Shown in pieces: positions 48,350-62,322 of a stretch of 64,000 nucleotides of DNA. Numbering within the stretch: position 1 is the first letter of the stretch; the number at the start of each line of letters is the position of its first letter. Source of the stretch: Ancylostoma caninum (Eukaryota > Nematoda > Chromadorea > Rhabditida > Ancylostomatidae); NCBI GenBank assembly GCA_037903475.1, contig JBAJFG010000611.1:2976001-3040000 (forward strand), in the 5' to 3' direction. The position numbers and the translations under genes are program-made. The notes under the pieces were generated by a model. That model saw only the letters and a program-made list of their open reading frames with translations. It was not told the DNA's origin and made no database searches.

Positions 48350-49162
48350 TATTCACTGCACTCGGTAGAAGAGCCTCTATGAAAAAAGGAAGGGAAGAGA
48401 AGATGCATCACTAAGAGTGCAGCCTAGCCTGCCTCAGCGCTAATCTCCACCCACTTTTTACAACATGTTTTTCCCTCATTCGTCTTTTTTTCTACATTAA
48501 GAGAAAAAGCAAAGCATGGAGTATGGCGCATACGAGTATGCAGAATATGAAACAGACAGAAATAATCCGCCTTGAATTACTCTCCGAAATTCAAAAATTA
48601 AAAATCAATAAATCGGATCCGTCCTACGCCCAGATCGATTGGCTAAGTGCGAGTAATGATGCGAAAAAGGCAAAATCTAGGAAAACGTGGGTTTGATGAC
48701 CTGCAGGCAATTAGGAATCCAGTTCAAGCTGTAGGCAGTCTACTAGTTTTCATTGAATAAGTGCGATTGAATTCATGAGCGGGCCAAAATTTGCGTCAAT
48801 CTAAACGTGGCTGGCGCAGACACAGAGCAACTTATCAGAATTCGGAATGAAGTCATGGTTTTAGAAGAAACAAACAGTAATTCCCGAAGAACTGTGGAGG
48901 ACGGTACATACAGTATGCTCACTACCTTCAAAATGGGACGCGAGCCTTTCTATTGATTTAGCGTCAATCATGAAAAACCCGGACCCCCGCATAGCAGATT
49001 CGGTGACAGGACAGTCACCCGAAGTTTGTTACTTGTAAACACTGAGGATGGAAAAAAGTAATGGAGATTAAGATGGGATACGGGATTCGGAGAAAATGGA
49101 GGAGATGACCTTAGGATTTCGACTGGAAAACTGTTAAAGACGGGGCAGGGAGAAATAGTGTA
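48350..49162. other. WDR26 upstream region
   Basis: No gene recognised. Contains purine-rich stretches (48360-48410, 48500-48560) that could belong to the WDR26 promoter, but no specific site can be named. Confidence 0.35.
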
Positions 49163-49845
49163 GTGCAACATGAAAATGAGCAGGAGTATGCCGATTTGAC
49201 GCTGGAGCGCGTTACGGTACGGGGTGAGAAGATGGTGGTAGAAGTTAGACGACGAACCTGGCTCGCTTGGCGGCAGGACCAGCGGCGTGAGGTGATGTGG
49301 GCCGCTCCACTCCCCGCTGCACCTTGGAAGACCGCACCTAGAATTGGCGATTCAGCATACGCAGGCGTATACGACGGCAGCACACTGACACGCACACACG
49401 ACGGCGCACACACTGCCGGGGCCGAGCGGCGACCGTCAGACGAGCGTGCCGGAGGCCCGCAGAGAGCGCGAGGAACGAGGAGGGCGTCGCACACTCAGAC
49501 GACGAGAACCGCGCAGGGAGTGTGCGAGAGGTTGCGAGCGAGACCACACAGCGAAAGCATACCGCAAGAGGAGCCAGAAACAGCTGATTGTCTTGTGACG
49601 ACGAACTCCGACTGCTGCTGCCACTGTTGCTCCTCGATCTGCGACGCTTCGATGCGTTTTTTGCAAAAACCATGGAAAAACTCTACACCCGTATCTCCGC
49701 TTCACCTGGAACTGTGCTGATAAAACACGAAATATTGAGGATGATTCACAGAAACGCGGTCATTCTGCACGAAAGCAACGCACAAACACGCATGGAAGTG
49801 CAACATTTCGAAACTTTATTAGTTGCAGGTGTTAGGAAGAGATAA
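49163..49845 (+). other. GC-rich open region, possible coding exon
   Basis: 49240-49560 is clearly GC-rich with many CG dinucleotides. A plus-strand frame runs 49163-49720 (185 codons) and another 49588-49845. In the second, the part from ATG 49671 reads MEKLYTRISASPGTV and ends at LLVAG with a GTGTTAG donor-like site at 49830. Neither frame was recognised as a family. Long frames arise easily in GC-rich sequence, so this may be a promoter/CpG-rich region and not a protein. Confidence 0.25.
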
Positions 49846-52800
49846 GATAAAATGACTGCAAGTTCCGGACGTGGTGTAGTTCGATATAGAGGTCGGCCTA
49901 GTTGCCTAATTGCCGCAGACAGGATACAGGGCCCGTGGCACAGTGGGCGGTCGGTTTCACGATGCACAACGGAGGTCGGACTGACCTCGCAGTGAACATG
50001 CCTTCGCGAACGCTGGCGTTGCCTTTAGGTGCAGTGCTGGCACTTGCAGGGCTATAATTTTTACTGACACTTAAGAGTTGGAAAACCACTCAAGAACAAG
50101 GAACAGAGGCCGTGGAGTGAGCGCTACAGCAGTACTCAGGCAGGCGAGAGAGATCTCGCCTCGTGCCTCATTCGGAGGAAGTCGAATTGGTTCTGTGAGT
50201 GCCCCGGCCTCCGTAGCTCTTTTCTCATTGCGAAATGACGTGATACGACGTTAAAACAGCGGAAACACGGTATCCTCTGTCGCCCCCAATCAACTTCCAT
50301 TTCATAACAGGCTTCAGTGAATAAGCCATCTGCATCGAGTGGAAGTCCTAGCAAATATCTCGTAGCAGTGGGGAAACTGTGGATGAACGGAGAACGAGAG
50401 ATGGTGAGCTGGCTCAGTGAAGTAGAAATATGCGTATAAATGACGAGAAGAGGAGTCTTTTCCAGGGGAACAGGACGATAGAATCTGAAAAAAGCTACTA
50501 GCGTAGGAATGCAACTGATTACACCACACACAAAGAGAACGGTAACCCGGTGTAACTTATGTTCGGTTCTCTCCTCGACACTGCTATGCCTTGGAACGAA
50601 AAATTCTTTTCAAAGCCGTCGTGGTATTGTAGGCTGAGCGACTTGAGTCCAACAAAGAAGCGAGGAAGACCCGACGTCACAGTGCTCCCTTCCTGGGCTG
50701 TGAGAGGAATTGCCTTGGTATGGATCGACTTTAGCTTGACGGTGATGTTAGTCATTCCTGGGGGAGATCGCAATCAGCCGGTGCTGGTGGGAGGGTATGC
50801 AAGAGTCGTTTTGCAAATGAGTGCCGATACGACTCGGAGAGCGTTCGGATATCTGCTTTCAAAATCAACCAGCAGTTATTCATTGCCGTTCGTTTTTCTC
50901 AGCTGGTATAAAAGAAAGTAAAGTGCATGGTTAGACGGCTATGCTCGCTTGGAATGACTTAACCCTACTGCAGAAGAACTACATTTCATATAATGAACAT
51001 AACAGAGAAGAAGCCTAGAAGAAAAAAAAAGAATTTCAAAAGTTTGAAAGATGATGTTACCGACTCCATGGGAATGGATCATGGTGTGGATTTTGTGAGA
51101 AAAATGGAGATTTATAATGAGAGGAAGCATAGTGTATAGATTAACAGGCCAAGCCGTATATCATGATGATGGGAATGCCTCGGGATGTAATCGCGGCCCT
51201 GCATCTCAGGAACATTGATTCGACTATGCCATGAAGTACAGAGCCAAACACAGCTCATATTTTTCGTACGAAAACGAGAAATCATCTCAAACATAAAAAC
51301 CATGTTTTTCATGCAAATGTCAGGATCTACCATCCACAGAAAACCCGAAGAATCAAAGTGCTAAAATTTTCTTCACTTTCGCAATGTCCACTTTTTCTGG
51401 TGGTTACGCATCCTCATCCTTGTATCGCAAAGAAGTGTAGACATTTTTCTACGGTAGTAGCAAAAAAGGGGGAGTAGTCTTTCTGGTGTGTCCTATCTAT
51501 CCTAAAAACTAACGAATTTGTCTATGAAGGTCTTATCAGCAAAACTTTCCCTACTGTACAGCTATATTCTATTTGGTAACTTCCAGGTTTTTTTTCCGCA
51601 TTCTCATTCCAGCGCTTGGAACGTGTGCACAGCTGGCCGGGAGTTGCGAAATAACAGGGGAAGGGAAGGGGATGGGGGCGACGAAGTTGCATAAACGAAA
51701 ATCTCGATGGAAAAAACGGTCCAGTTAGAAATCAGAGTGCAGTGTTGGATATGGATATCCGGAATTTTATGGTAGAGATGGTTCTGGGGCCTCATACTGT
51801 GGAGAAGTTGAAGAGGAGGAAAGTTCCAGAGGAGCAGCAAGTACTGAGTGTTTTCCTGGGTTTCTTGAATCTCCCGATTATTTTCTATGCAATTAAACTC
51901 CCAATTCGCATGATGGTCTTAGGGATCGCTTGAAAAGCCAATTTCTACAGTGAACACGTGCTTGCATGGAGACGGGTTCTTGGGCTGTCAATAAAGAGTC
52001 GGGCTTCCACCAGTCTCACGTAGGAACATGGTTACAACGTCGTCTGCACTTCACACTTCAAGTTGAGCAAAATCTAAGGCGACATGTTTAGGGAGACACT
52101 CAGTGAACACCGAAAATCTTAGGCATTGCAGCGCGAACTGTGCTGTGGTAATGACTAATGCGTTTCCGCTCTATGACATGTCGGCTATCCTAATATGGCC
52201 GGCGAGCAGCCGGAAAGAGCATTGAAAATTTACGACGCTCAGCCAATATCCTCACATTACGCAATAGAACGTCCCGAAATTGCTGAGAAGAATCGAAGGG
52301 TCGAAAATTCTTTGCATTTACAGCTTATTGCAAGGTGTTCCTCAGTGTTCGCTAGGATGAGGATACGTTCGAAATCCAGAAACGGGGAGCAACTGCAGCC
52401 ATACGGAAAGGGATGCATTTTATGGCATTTTATGCATTATTGACTTCCGCCGAGAACTCGCTGTGCTAAGCTGCTGCTGGGGAGAAACGCGTTCCATTGC
52501 TTTATATGATTATGTTACTACGATTAGTATAGAATCCGTTTGTACGGCATAAATGTCGTCATTCGCAGCAGCAAGTACGGGGCAGGTGTAAGGCGAAAGA
52601 GCGAACACGTGATATATCTCTATCAATTCCTGGCCTTCTAGCTCCTAACTTTGTGTGACATGCAACGCTGACATTCACTAGAAGCTAGCAAGGACTTTGT
52701 GAAAGCGTATGCGCTTAAGAAATCGCAGCAGAATAATGAGAAAAGGCCGATCAATTCACCTCTTTGCAAGCGTGGTGTCTTGTTTTCGCGTTTCTCTCCA

Positions 52801-55800
52801 TTTCCCACACCATGCGCCCGTGTTGGGGAGCGAAAAACAAATAGGAAAAGTCAACGTGAGGAACGCATCAGAGTGAGAGAGGAGGAAACAACGGCATCAC
52901 TCATCAACACTGTTTAACGCGCTATCGACTCCGCATAGCAGCGCTCGTAAAAATCAGCAGCCGAAAAAGTGGATTTTGAGACAAAACAGCGGCGAAAATA
53001 GCGACAAAGTGGCAAAACGGAGCTTATTGTGTTGTGGAGAGGAAAGCGAAGGCCATCCATTCTAATAGTCCGATGTCGCTAGGCAGCAGAATGTTACTGG
53101 ATGGCGATGACGTTGTGGAGGGCCTCCATACAGCAGAGGTGCGAACGAATCACAATCCAAATTGTTAATACGCCCCATGTGTTCTCGAAACGGAAAAGAC
53201 ACGCATCGCGTACCGCAAGAACCGGACCGATTGGACGATTTTTATCTGTCCATTTAATGAGAGCAGATCTATCAATTATGCATAAGGACCAATGAGTGTC
53301 TTTTTTCCTCCCAACGACAAAAACCATTAGGAGTGGCGGGAGAGTCTGGGCAAACAGACATGGTCAATAACGCGACGCAACAGGACACATATGGCGTAAC
53401 ACAGTGCGAGCGTCGGTGTCCCGGAGTATCCCCTCCGTAGTTGCTGAATCAGGATGTGTGGAACGGCATTCGCGGAAACAGACCCGGATCGAGCCGCTCC
53501 TCGTCGGGTCGAAATCACGTGGACGACTGAGTGAGTACCCAATTGTTTACTGAATAAGTGACACATGGTCAGTGTTGACATATCCACTCGAAATCGCCTT
53601 AGTAGCATCTACTTCTACGTCGTCAGCGTATTGATGAACATTGGGGTACGATGCTGATGTGCGAAGAATGGCTCCGCAATGGACGTCGCCATTACACCAC
53701 ACCCTTTCTAGCCTCGGGATAAATGATGCGTGCAAAAAGATGGAGCCGAGCGGGGTTTGAGGCTGAAGCGGTGACCGTCGTCCTTTCGCTATCCATCGTT
53801 ATCTGCAACGCTGCCGATTTTGTTTGGAAACATGAAACAACGCCGAGTGGAGCCACGGAGAGACCTGTAGCCGAGGTGAACTTCGTGCTTTCGATTCGAA
53901 CACTCCAATCAGTTTCCCCTACATGAGGAAAAATTTTGAAATATTCACGGGATAATGCAATATTTTCTAAAGATCTTAAGATCTTTTCATCTGTTAAAGC
54001 CTTAGCTTCTCTGCATGCGTGATGGGTGTAAGATTCTCGTTCCCATTCAGGATTAATTTAATGTCTAGGAATAAATGATGGTCTGAGACGCATCTTTCGT
54101 CATAAAATGCGAACCACATAGGCCTGGCTCGCTGTCTTCAGTCTGTTTAAATTCCTTGGCAAACCACTCAGTCCACAACACATTGTTGTTTCAAGGCTCC
54201 GATGAGAGGCTGGTACTGACAGTTACCATTCAAATATGAATTAACTTAACTAAGCAGTGACTTCACGGATAGAGGTAGCACCATTCCAGTTCCGTGCAAT
54301 CCCTCGACAAAACCAACAACTTTATCTGTTTTCGGCTTACAGACCCTAGTTCTTCTGTCTCCTTGTTGGTACGATCCAGTACCTTGGAAAGAGTGACGGA
54401 GCTGTATTGAAGTTCTTGAGTGGGAAACACCAGGCAAGACCATAGCTTCCCGATTTCTTCTTCAAATTATTCGGAAGTGAATGCCAGGGATGAGTCGAAT
54501 TATGGCATAAGACCGGAAGAACTAAAGTCGGAATTTGAGACAAGGTCAAAACATGGAAAATTTGGAGAGATAAAAACAGCATTTCTGACTTGGCTTAACT
54601 CAATTACTGCTAATCACTTAGAAATCTAAAAGTTAGAGGCTTGCGCCAGAGCTCCGGAACTTTCTAACTTCCGAAATTGGGATTCCGCTCATCCCAGAAT
54701 TCCGCTCACTGAGACAACATTACATTATACAGGCTATCATGCTCAGGATTTGCAAGGCATTCAAGACAAGTAAATGAGAGCGATCAACAAGCACGAACAA
54801 AGGCCAATGTGCGCTGCTTGGACGATTAGCGAAACTGCGATCTGAATCTGTTGAATCCAGCATGACTCATGCTCTGCAACGAAAATTTTCGCACAAAAAT
54901 TATGGCAGCACCTGAGTGGGCGACTGGGTGCCTTAGTGAGAAGGTTCGAGAAGAAATGTTCACCTTTCACCTATTTATGTGTTCTATGGATTGTTCAACT
55001 TGGCATCACTTTGCCAGAATAAATTTTTTTGCGCTGTTGGGTATTTTTACCCGCACTGGTTGCGGTTATGATTGAATATATCCGGAAGGTTCTTACCGCA
55101 CCATCACCAATCACAATTTTGACCTAAAGTTTTTTTTGTGGATGCGAACCCCACTGGTACAGTAAATAAATAAATGAGTAGATATATTTACACAAATCGA
55201 GGATTTGAATTCCTCTCATCCATACCTTGTCACTATCGAACATTTCATCTCTTTGTACCAGTAGATGTTTGGAAAGTACACTCCACGGAATCGTGTTGTG
55301 AGAAACTGTTCGATAAGGCCTGCTTGAAGCAAACAAGAGGATCTCTGCCCTCGTGACTTATGACGCTCGTTTATGTCAGCTCCTGTGCATACAGTTGTTT
55401 TACTGCTGTGGTACCTTTATTACGAGAGCAAATAACTCAGAGTAAGGCGTACTCTGAGTCAATAAAAACGTTCTAGAACAAATTATGTTTATGAATACTC
55501 ATTGTGAATCGCATGACTCCGCACTTCGTGGTAAGGCGCCTTCGAATAGAGCTCTCACGTCCTTTTATGCCATCAACATCCTAATGCCTCTCTTCACGTG
55601 TAATAATGAGATGGCCGCAAATTTGCAATCTGCTCTCTGCGCCGTCCCCGGGGAAGGTTGCAAAGGAGCTCAAGTGCCAGAGATCTGTGATAACAGCATC
55701 TCTCCTACTCCTTTTTCGACTGTATTCGGAAAAATCGACATATCCCAATGCAATATTTATAGATGCTACCCTGCTGTAGGGGTATGAGCATTAATTATTT

Positions 55801-57900
55801 GAATGAAAAAAAAAACTTCCAACCAAGTGTAAAAGTGGAATTTCCAAATGACTCGTCTGGCTGATGTGAAACCAGTGCAATAAATTCAAATTCTTTCTGC
55901 TCGTCCTGGATTACCTACATACAAATTCAAGAACGAGGTACTCCTAACCCGTTGGTCCTGGGAACTCTCCTCAGTCTTCCTAAACTAGAAAGCCGCTACC
56001 AAATGAAGGCCCCTTTATTACGAAGATTGACGAATATTCATTTCCCTGTGTAAATTAGGATAACTACTGTAATTAGGTAGTGTTTAGTGTAGTGCTTAGC
56101 GTTAACCAATCTCGTTTTGAGATGCCCATACGTTTGAATTAATCCATGGTAGAGGTATTTGACTGCACACGTGCCCTAAAAGGGGAGGGAGGAGCTGGGG
56201 GAGGCAAGTCCGTGCTTCATACTTCCTGACTAGCTTGGTGTCATTCTACCCATCCGAGAGGGTAGAGGAGTAGTTGGCCTAGGACAAGAGTCGAACCATT
56301 CACTGTGTATGCGGTAGTGGCCCCTCTTGTCATTGTGCTACACTCGTCCTTCTCTACATTATTTTCGATTCTTTCGTGGTATTTAGAAAGCCATCTGGGA
56401 ACTTCACAAGCTGTATACATATATTAGCTATATTTCCACTTGTTTGACTCCGCAAGAGATTTAAATTACAAAACGTTCTGCCTCATTTTTCTACGTTAAC
56501 GACTTTTCTCCAAAACTCGCCAGTAACCTGATCAACCACCACAACAACTAGTTCGTTCACTTTTACCGGTGCCTACGGTTAGAATGTATGCGAGGTCCAC
56601 ATCAGGCTTTTTTGAATGACATGGAAGATTAATACAACGGTCAATCAACGAAGTGGAAGACCGGAAACTTCGGTTGGGAAAGGTTCTAAAAATGACTACT
56701 GCAAAAATATTCTTGACGTGAAATAATCGTGGTGAAGTAACAACGTGAAAGAAAAGGACCGAAAACAGAAAAAAAACGTTGAGAGGGGAATATACTATCT
56801 TCTACCTTGTTGAAGGAAAACGGATCACATCACCGACTCCTGTGAAGGGCTGTGAAGGGTGAGGTGTGATATTTTCATTCTGAGAGAATTTGTGGAGTTT
56901 TCTACAGAACCCTCTAGCGGATAGCCTCAATTCAAAGCTTCTGGCCTCAAACATTTTTATGGAGCAAAGCTCAAGTAACAACAAAATATGTGTTACTTAG
57001 ATTGCCGTTACATCCGTGGTCCTATTTCTGATAATTTTTTGAATTTATTTCCGTTAGCCAGAAATACGGGATCGTGACGCGTACATTGCCGTTGTAGCAG
57101 TAACTTCGTTGGCAAATCACCAAGAAATTGGCTCCAAAAATAGAATAACTTCTAAGATGACACGAACTCTCACCAAGTTTTAGTGATTGTTCGCCAATAC
57201 AGTACACAAATGTGGTTTCTTCACGAGAAATCAAGTTGGTTTCTTGTATGTGTGTGCAGCATTTGACTGCTAATTCCTATCATATCTGTTATTACGTTTG
57301 TAGATCGGAATGATATAGTTTCTTCGTATTTTATCTGAACATTTACTCCTTGTACGTTTAGTTTGAGTAAAGGAAAGTATATCTACACTGCTGGAGTATG
57401 GTGTAGAAAAAAGTTTCCCGATGGAAATACATAGTCATTGTTTCCTGTTCTAGCATGCATCCATGCTCATAGGAGTCTATGGTTCCCAAATCGAATATTT
57501 TCTCATCGCCCTTCAAGCTGGGACTGTCAGAAAAAAAATCTCGAGCATGAATAGAGAGAACAGTAGAAAACAGAGTTCGTTTGTAAGCTGCTGCCAGGTT
57601 TGTGCTCTAGGATACAAAAACTTGTGAAGACTAATCACATGCTTAGGCACTAACTTGCTCAAACTTCTAGTAAAATAAACTTAATCATCTACACGTTTTA
57701 CCGGTGATATTTCGATCACACTGGTCTTTGAGAGCTTCGCTGTGGTTTTCGTCTGCATCTTCTCCCAAATTATTTAGTATGTTGTCTTTCTAAACATTAT
57801 CTAACCTCCTCTAGCGAACTCGTGTGGGCAACAGTAAACAATAAATACCAGTCAACGGCTTTGTGCACTTCACCATAGGAGGACTAGCGCAGCCGACAGT
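49846..57900. other. long stretch with no recognised gene
   Basis: Open frames at 50519-50921, 51742-51933, 52195-52443, 54246-54443 and 55485-55787 were read and none shows a known motif. 51730-51840 on plus (LDMDIRNFMVEMVLG) has an AG before it and a GT after it and could be an exon. A tRNA-like SINE fragment is at 56275-56352. Otherwise no repeats were recognised. Confidence 0.4.
56275..56352 (-). repeat. tRNA-derived SINE-like fragment
   Basis: On the minus strand GTGTAGCACAATGAC (A-box-like) is followed about 35 bases later by GGTTCGACTCTTG (B box). No pairing acceptor stem was found. It is likely a tRNA-derived repeat. Confidence 0.45.
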
Positions 57901-57948
57901 TAGGTTACCCAAACGGTCTTGACAACTCTTCTCGCTCATGCTTTTCAG

Positions 57949-58659
57949 ATTCCATCTAAATGTTGTTCCAATAATTTCCCGAGATCGACCACGAGTCGCA
58001 CTCGTTCTGATGATACCATGCACCGAGAATTATATGAGAGAGCGCGACGTAAAAATGGAAAAACAGTCAATTGGCGAAATGGTGCACGTCGCCGCCAGTT
58101 TGAGGTGATCCACACTGTTCATGCGTAAAGCCACTTCGGATGGCGAATCACTACTCCTCCGAACGTCCGGTGCAATAATCCAGGTGAGCTAGTTCGCCTT
58201 TGTTCACCGTTACAGAACACTCAGCATTCTGTTGTCGTCAAGTTGTTAGATGTGCTCGATTTGCTGCTGTTCGAACCTCTAGCCAACGTCGATAACGTAC
58301 CTGTGGCGCCATGAACTCACTTTTGCTACCTGCAGCATCACTCTGATTTAGTTATGTTGTTCAGTTGCAGACCTTCAGAACTTTTAGTTTTGATCCCGGA
58401 GATCTATGGTTTCAGCTCAGGGATAGAAAAGAAGATATCTATCAAGTGATTTTCCTGTACGTGTACCACGAGCCTGTTTGGCTGTATATTCATTTCATAC
58501 TGTTGGTCTGCTACTTCCTTCCTGCTACATAGTACGTGCAGTAATTGTTTCCAGTTTACTCTTCTTGAAAATAGCATCCGACTTCGTCGATCTGCAGCTG
58601 CAGCTTTTGCTCTGCTTGAAGGAGTTCTACCTCACCTACAATTACCTGCAAATTGATCA
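57949..58659 (+). other. possible multi-exon gene or fragment, unrecognised
   Basis: After CTTTTCAG at 57948 a frame reads VVPIISRDRPRVALVLMIP. A frame LLLRTSGAIIQ ends at a good donor (CAG|GTGAGC near 58182). After TTGCAG at 58372 comes TFRTFSFDPGDLWFQLRDRK. After TTCCAG at 58555 comes FTLLENSIRLRRSAAAAFAL, ending in TGA at 58657-58659. Each piece is exon-like but no phase-consistent chain was built and no family recognised. Confidence 0.25.
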
Positions 58660-59246
58660 AAATTACACGAGGGGATAGGAAATCTTACTGAGATTATGGC
58701 AGTGTTATGTTAGTAATTTTAAGGAAAAACCACGTATCTTTAGTTAAGTTGCTAGTTCTCGCTTCGCTTGTAGAAAAGCTATGTTAAGCGTTGGCGCAGC
58801 ATTCCTGCTGTAATGCTTTCATTGTCCATGTTTTGCACGTATGGCTGGTGAAGTGCTAAGCTTGAGCTCATCATGCTGAAAAGCTTCCAAAGTACAAGAA
58901 ATTCTGATATACAAAATCTTGTCTCCGAGCTTTGACTAGGCAAAGCCACAATGCAGTGCACAACATTTGGATTGTGGGTGATTTTCAAGATTGGTGTAGC
59001 TCTTCCTCCCCCCCCCCCCTCCCCGCCCCCTCCTGTTTCTCTTCTCTTGATGAGATTTAGGTGAAATTGTTTCTTTTTGATCCAGAGAAGGCGAGGATGA
59101 GAGTCAGCATGAGGAGGCCAGTGTCTTATGTACAAGATGCGGCTTTCATGATTTTCTCTTCCTGAAAGAAGACACTAATAAAACTGCAAAAATTGACGAC
59201 AGCTAGCCAAAATGCTTGCATGATCAGGGGGCTTCACCAAGGTTAG

Positions 59247-59678
59247 TCGAAGTTATTAAGGTATAGATATATCTTAACAGATGGGAATGACGTCTGCGCA
59301 AGGTATTATGGCACAATAATTCTCGAAGACAAAGTTTCATCCTTTTCCACACCAATTTACAACGTTCTCCTTAATCTTCGCAAAAATAATGCGCGCTATG
59401 CGTTAATCCGTTGCAAAGCATGGCTCATTCGTTACTTTCCGAGAAACAAGGCTATTCCAATTTTGCTTAGAAAGACAGATCTTGCATATTATAACGAAGC
59501 TGAATATATACCACTTTTTTCCACACTAGATATTACGAAAAAGAAGTTTTTTTTAAACATAAATTTGGTAGGACCTTTAGTGACGTTTTTGACGAGCATC
59601 GAACCCGATATCAGAAAATTTTCAAACCACCCAACTCCCGGTACCACCAGAAATCCAACTGTTCCAGAAGAAATTTGA
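59247..59678 (+). CDS. unrecognised open frame, possible terminal exon
   Basis: 144 codons are open from 59247 to a TGA at 59676; an AG acceptor (TCTTAACAG) ends at 59280 and the frame is open through it. It includes GTIILEDKVSSFSTPIYNVL and ARYALIRCKAWLIRYFPRN. There is no clear start codon in frame before the first Met of the later part (59463). No domain or family was recognised. It could be an exon of a lineage-specific gene or a transposon relic. Confidence 0.25.
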   Translation, partial: SKLLRYRYILTDGNDVCARYYGTIILEDKVSSFSTPIYNVLLNLRKNNARYALIRCKAWLIRYFPRNKAIPILLRKTDLAYYNEAEYIPLFSTLDITKKKFFLNINLVGPLVTFLTSIEPDIRKFSNHPTPGTTRNPTVPEEI

Positions 59679-59756
59679 GTATCTTCATTCTTAAAAAAAG
59701 GTATGTATGAAGGGTGACGCTTTCCGGCGTATGAATGCAAGACTTTTTTATACAGA

Positions 59757-61445
59757 AACTATGTAGACGGCCTACCCGACTTCGCTCGGGTGTTTTACTG
59801 CTCCCGGCACTGATGAGGACAATATTTTTGTCATCAGTGTGTTAACAAACCTAAACAACGAACCCTTTCACCATGCCATTAGCGGGAAGCTAATAGAGTT
59901 ATTTGGGCAGTAACTTCATTGGAAGTGCTTGTCATATTTGTATTCAGAGTGTTCGGGAACCCCAGCAGGCGTGTTCATACCCGTCCTTGTGCAAAAGCAA
60001 AAGAATCAATAAATCGATACTTTTGAGCAGTGTGATTCCCCCATCCGTGCTCGACATATTCAAAAACCGCAGTATGTACAGTGGCGACCACATATTTAGC
60101 ACAGGCACAATTTTGGAGCACAGAATTTTTTGCATATCTCAGCCCGAGGGTGAGCAATGAAAACTCACTTTCACATGCGTTGAGGCTCTATGGAGGCTTC
60201 CTCCCTCCTGCTTACCACAGAACTTAGGCACAGAATCAGTTGGAAATGGAGAAAAAAATAAAATTGCAATTTCGTCAGTTTTCTCAAACTAGATATAAAA
60301 GTTTTGTATCTGCTTATGAAGAGAATTGCAGTGGTGATTTGATTTAGGCAGTTTTCTGCTTAACATTCTGCTCTATCGCTATTAGCGTACTCCCCGTATC
60401 AGCTGGACCTTGAGACAGAAACAAATTGTCAAATTTGTAAAGAATTTCATTTTATTGAATCTCGAGAATAAAGCAGGCTCTGTGATCTTCTCGTATCTGA
60501 ATTCTGTCTAGTAGCGCTAATCAGAGAAACATCCACAGCCAAAATGCACGTTTTGTCGTTGTATTCGCCATGAATCCTTTTTTTCCCAGTTTTTTGAGCT
60601 ATGTGTACGGCTCATGTTCTTCCATGAGGTGAAAAACTGCGCATGAAAACTAGTATAGCGAAACTGCACCGAAATCGAGAATAAAAGCACATTTTCTATT
60701 GATTCGATGAAATCGAGTAAGAGTGAAACGAAAATTTTTCCAACAGTAATGTATTTCCAGCTTCAAATGCAAAAAATGAGTGCAAATCTATTCGGGAACG
60801 TTTTGAGGAGTAGACTAGAGGATAGAAAGAAAATACCTTATCACATTCGCGAGTACTGTCCTGATAGCTGACGCCAAGCTTGAAATACAGATTTTATATT
60901 TTCATGAGCTGAACGCCCAAAATTGGCAGCGTGCTAAATAGATACATATATGGCCGCCGCTATATCTACTTCTTCAATGACCTCCGCCATAATGAGCAAA
61001 AAATCAATAAAATCAATAAGCGGGAATATACTTACAAAACGCTTCCCATATTCGTATTAAGCGCAGTGGAAAACCCTCATAGACTCTCACACACTCTCTG
61101 ACCCCTGAGCAAAAGTGGCCGAGAATCGATAAAATCAATAAAACGGCACTGTCGTCCAAAATGATTGTCACATTCGTGTTCAATTTATTGAAGAACCCCG
61201 GCCGACATATTCTCACCGATCCCCGGGCAAAAATAGTCAAAAGTCGATAAGATCGATACAATCGATAAGCTAATCGATAATATCAGGTCAAAAGTAGCCT
61301 ATGACGTCCGCCGGCCCCTGCAGGGTCTGCCTGCACAATTGGTCTGGATCTGTTAATGGGCCGCGATTTCTATTGGGAACATACAAACGTACAAACCCAC
61401 ATGCACACAGGCACACAAGCTTTCACTTTTATGTATACAGGATTA
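59757..61445. repeat. older repeat split by the 60079-60962 element
   Basis: Left part (59757-60078) and right part (60963-61445) look like one dispersed repeat: it opens with ACCCGACTTCGCTCGGGTG and closes with CACACAAGCTTTCACTTTTA followed by GTATACAGGATTA. Between lie three diverged units of about 125 bp built on the words ATTCGTRTT, AAAACCC / GAACCCC and AATCGATAAAATCAATAA (about 59940, 61045, 61170). Confidence 0.45.
60079..60962. mobile_element. 884-bp TIR element, copy 2 (Tc1/mariner-type TA target)
   Basis: Begins CAGTGGCGACCACATATTTA after TA (60077-60078) and ends ATGGCCGCCGCTA before TA, a slightly mutated terminus. Interior aligns along its full length with 13986-14873 (for example ATATCTCAGCCC near the start and GCTTGAAATACA near the end). 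No transposase frame. Confidence 0.75.
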
Positions 61446-62322
61446 GGGGTTTTGTAGTACAAAGGTGATAAACATAAGAGTAATAACGAGTAAGAAAAAT
61501 CCACGGACGAACTTTTGGAAACCCAGTAGTCTTTGCAAGAACGTTTCGAAGAACATAGTAATTTATTCCTAATGACAAAACATCGTCTCATTACGTTGTA
61601 GCAAAGGAAGCCTTTTATGGAGAATGTTCATTATGATTTTCCTTAGAAGGCTGTTACAGTTTGATCCGCCTGGATGTTGCAGTGGCTTTTTACAAACTAA
61701 AATGATTTGCGATTGGTTCCAGGACAACAGCTTAGTAATGAAAATACACCCTTGCTTTGTATGTGTGAGACGAAAGCTTTTGCCACACGAAAAAAAATCC
61801 AGTGCAAGTTTATAAGAGAATTTCATCCAAAGTTATTAGAGTTAAAGTGATAAATCAATAAACGCAGATGTATTCGTCCCAACATGTTGTAATGAACACC
61901 TTGGAAAGCACTGCAGAAAGTCATTATACACGGTGTCTTCTGGAAAAGCTGGAAGAAGATGGTAGCGACGGAACCAACGCCCGTCAGGGCAGGGCAGGAT
62001 CTCCCTCATTTCTTCACCTCAGTGCATTTCGTTCCTCACCTCTACGTACTTGTCTATTTATGTTCATAAAGGGAGATTCGTCAAGACTGCCATAACAGAG
62101 ACCACCGCGCTCTGAATCCTTGCCGAAAATGCAATTTAGGTCCATAATCCGTGTTTTGATATTTTTGGAACGGTTTAACTCAGCTTTTTCACTCATCTGG
62201 TATTATTTAGCATAGCTAATTTGCTATTATAAATATTTTACATCTGCCATAGCTTATTTCCCTACGTATTTAAGTAACTGCTCATTTATTTACATATATG
62301 CACACATACGTACACATACCTA

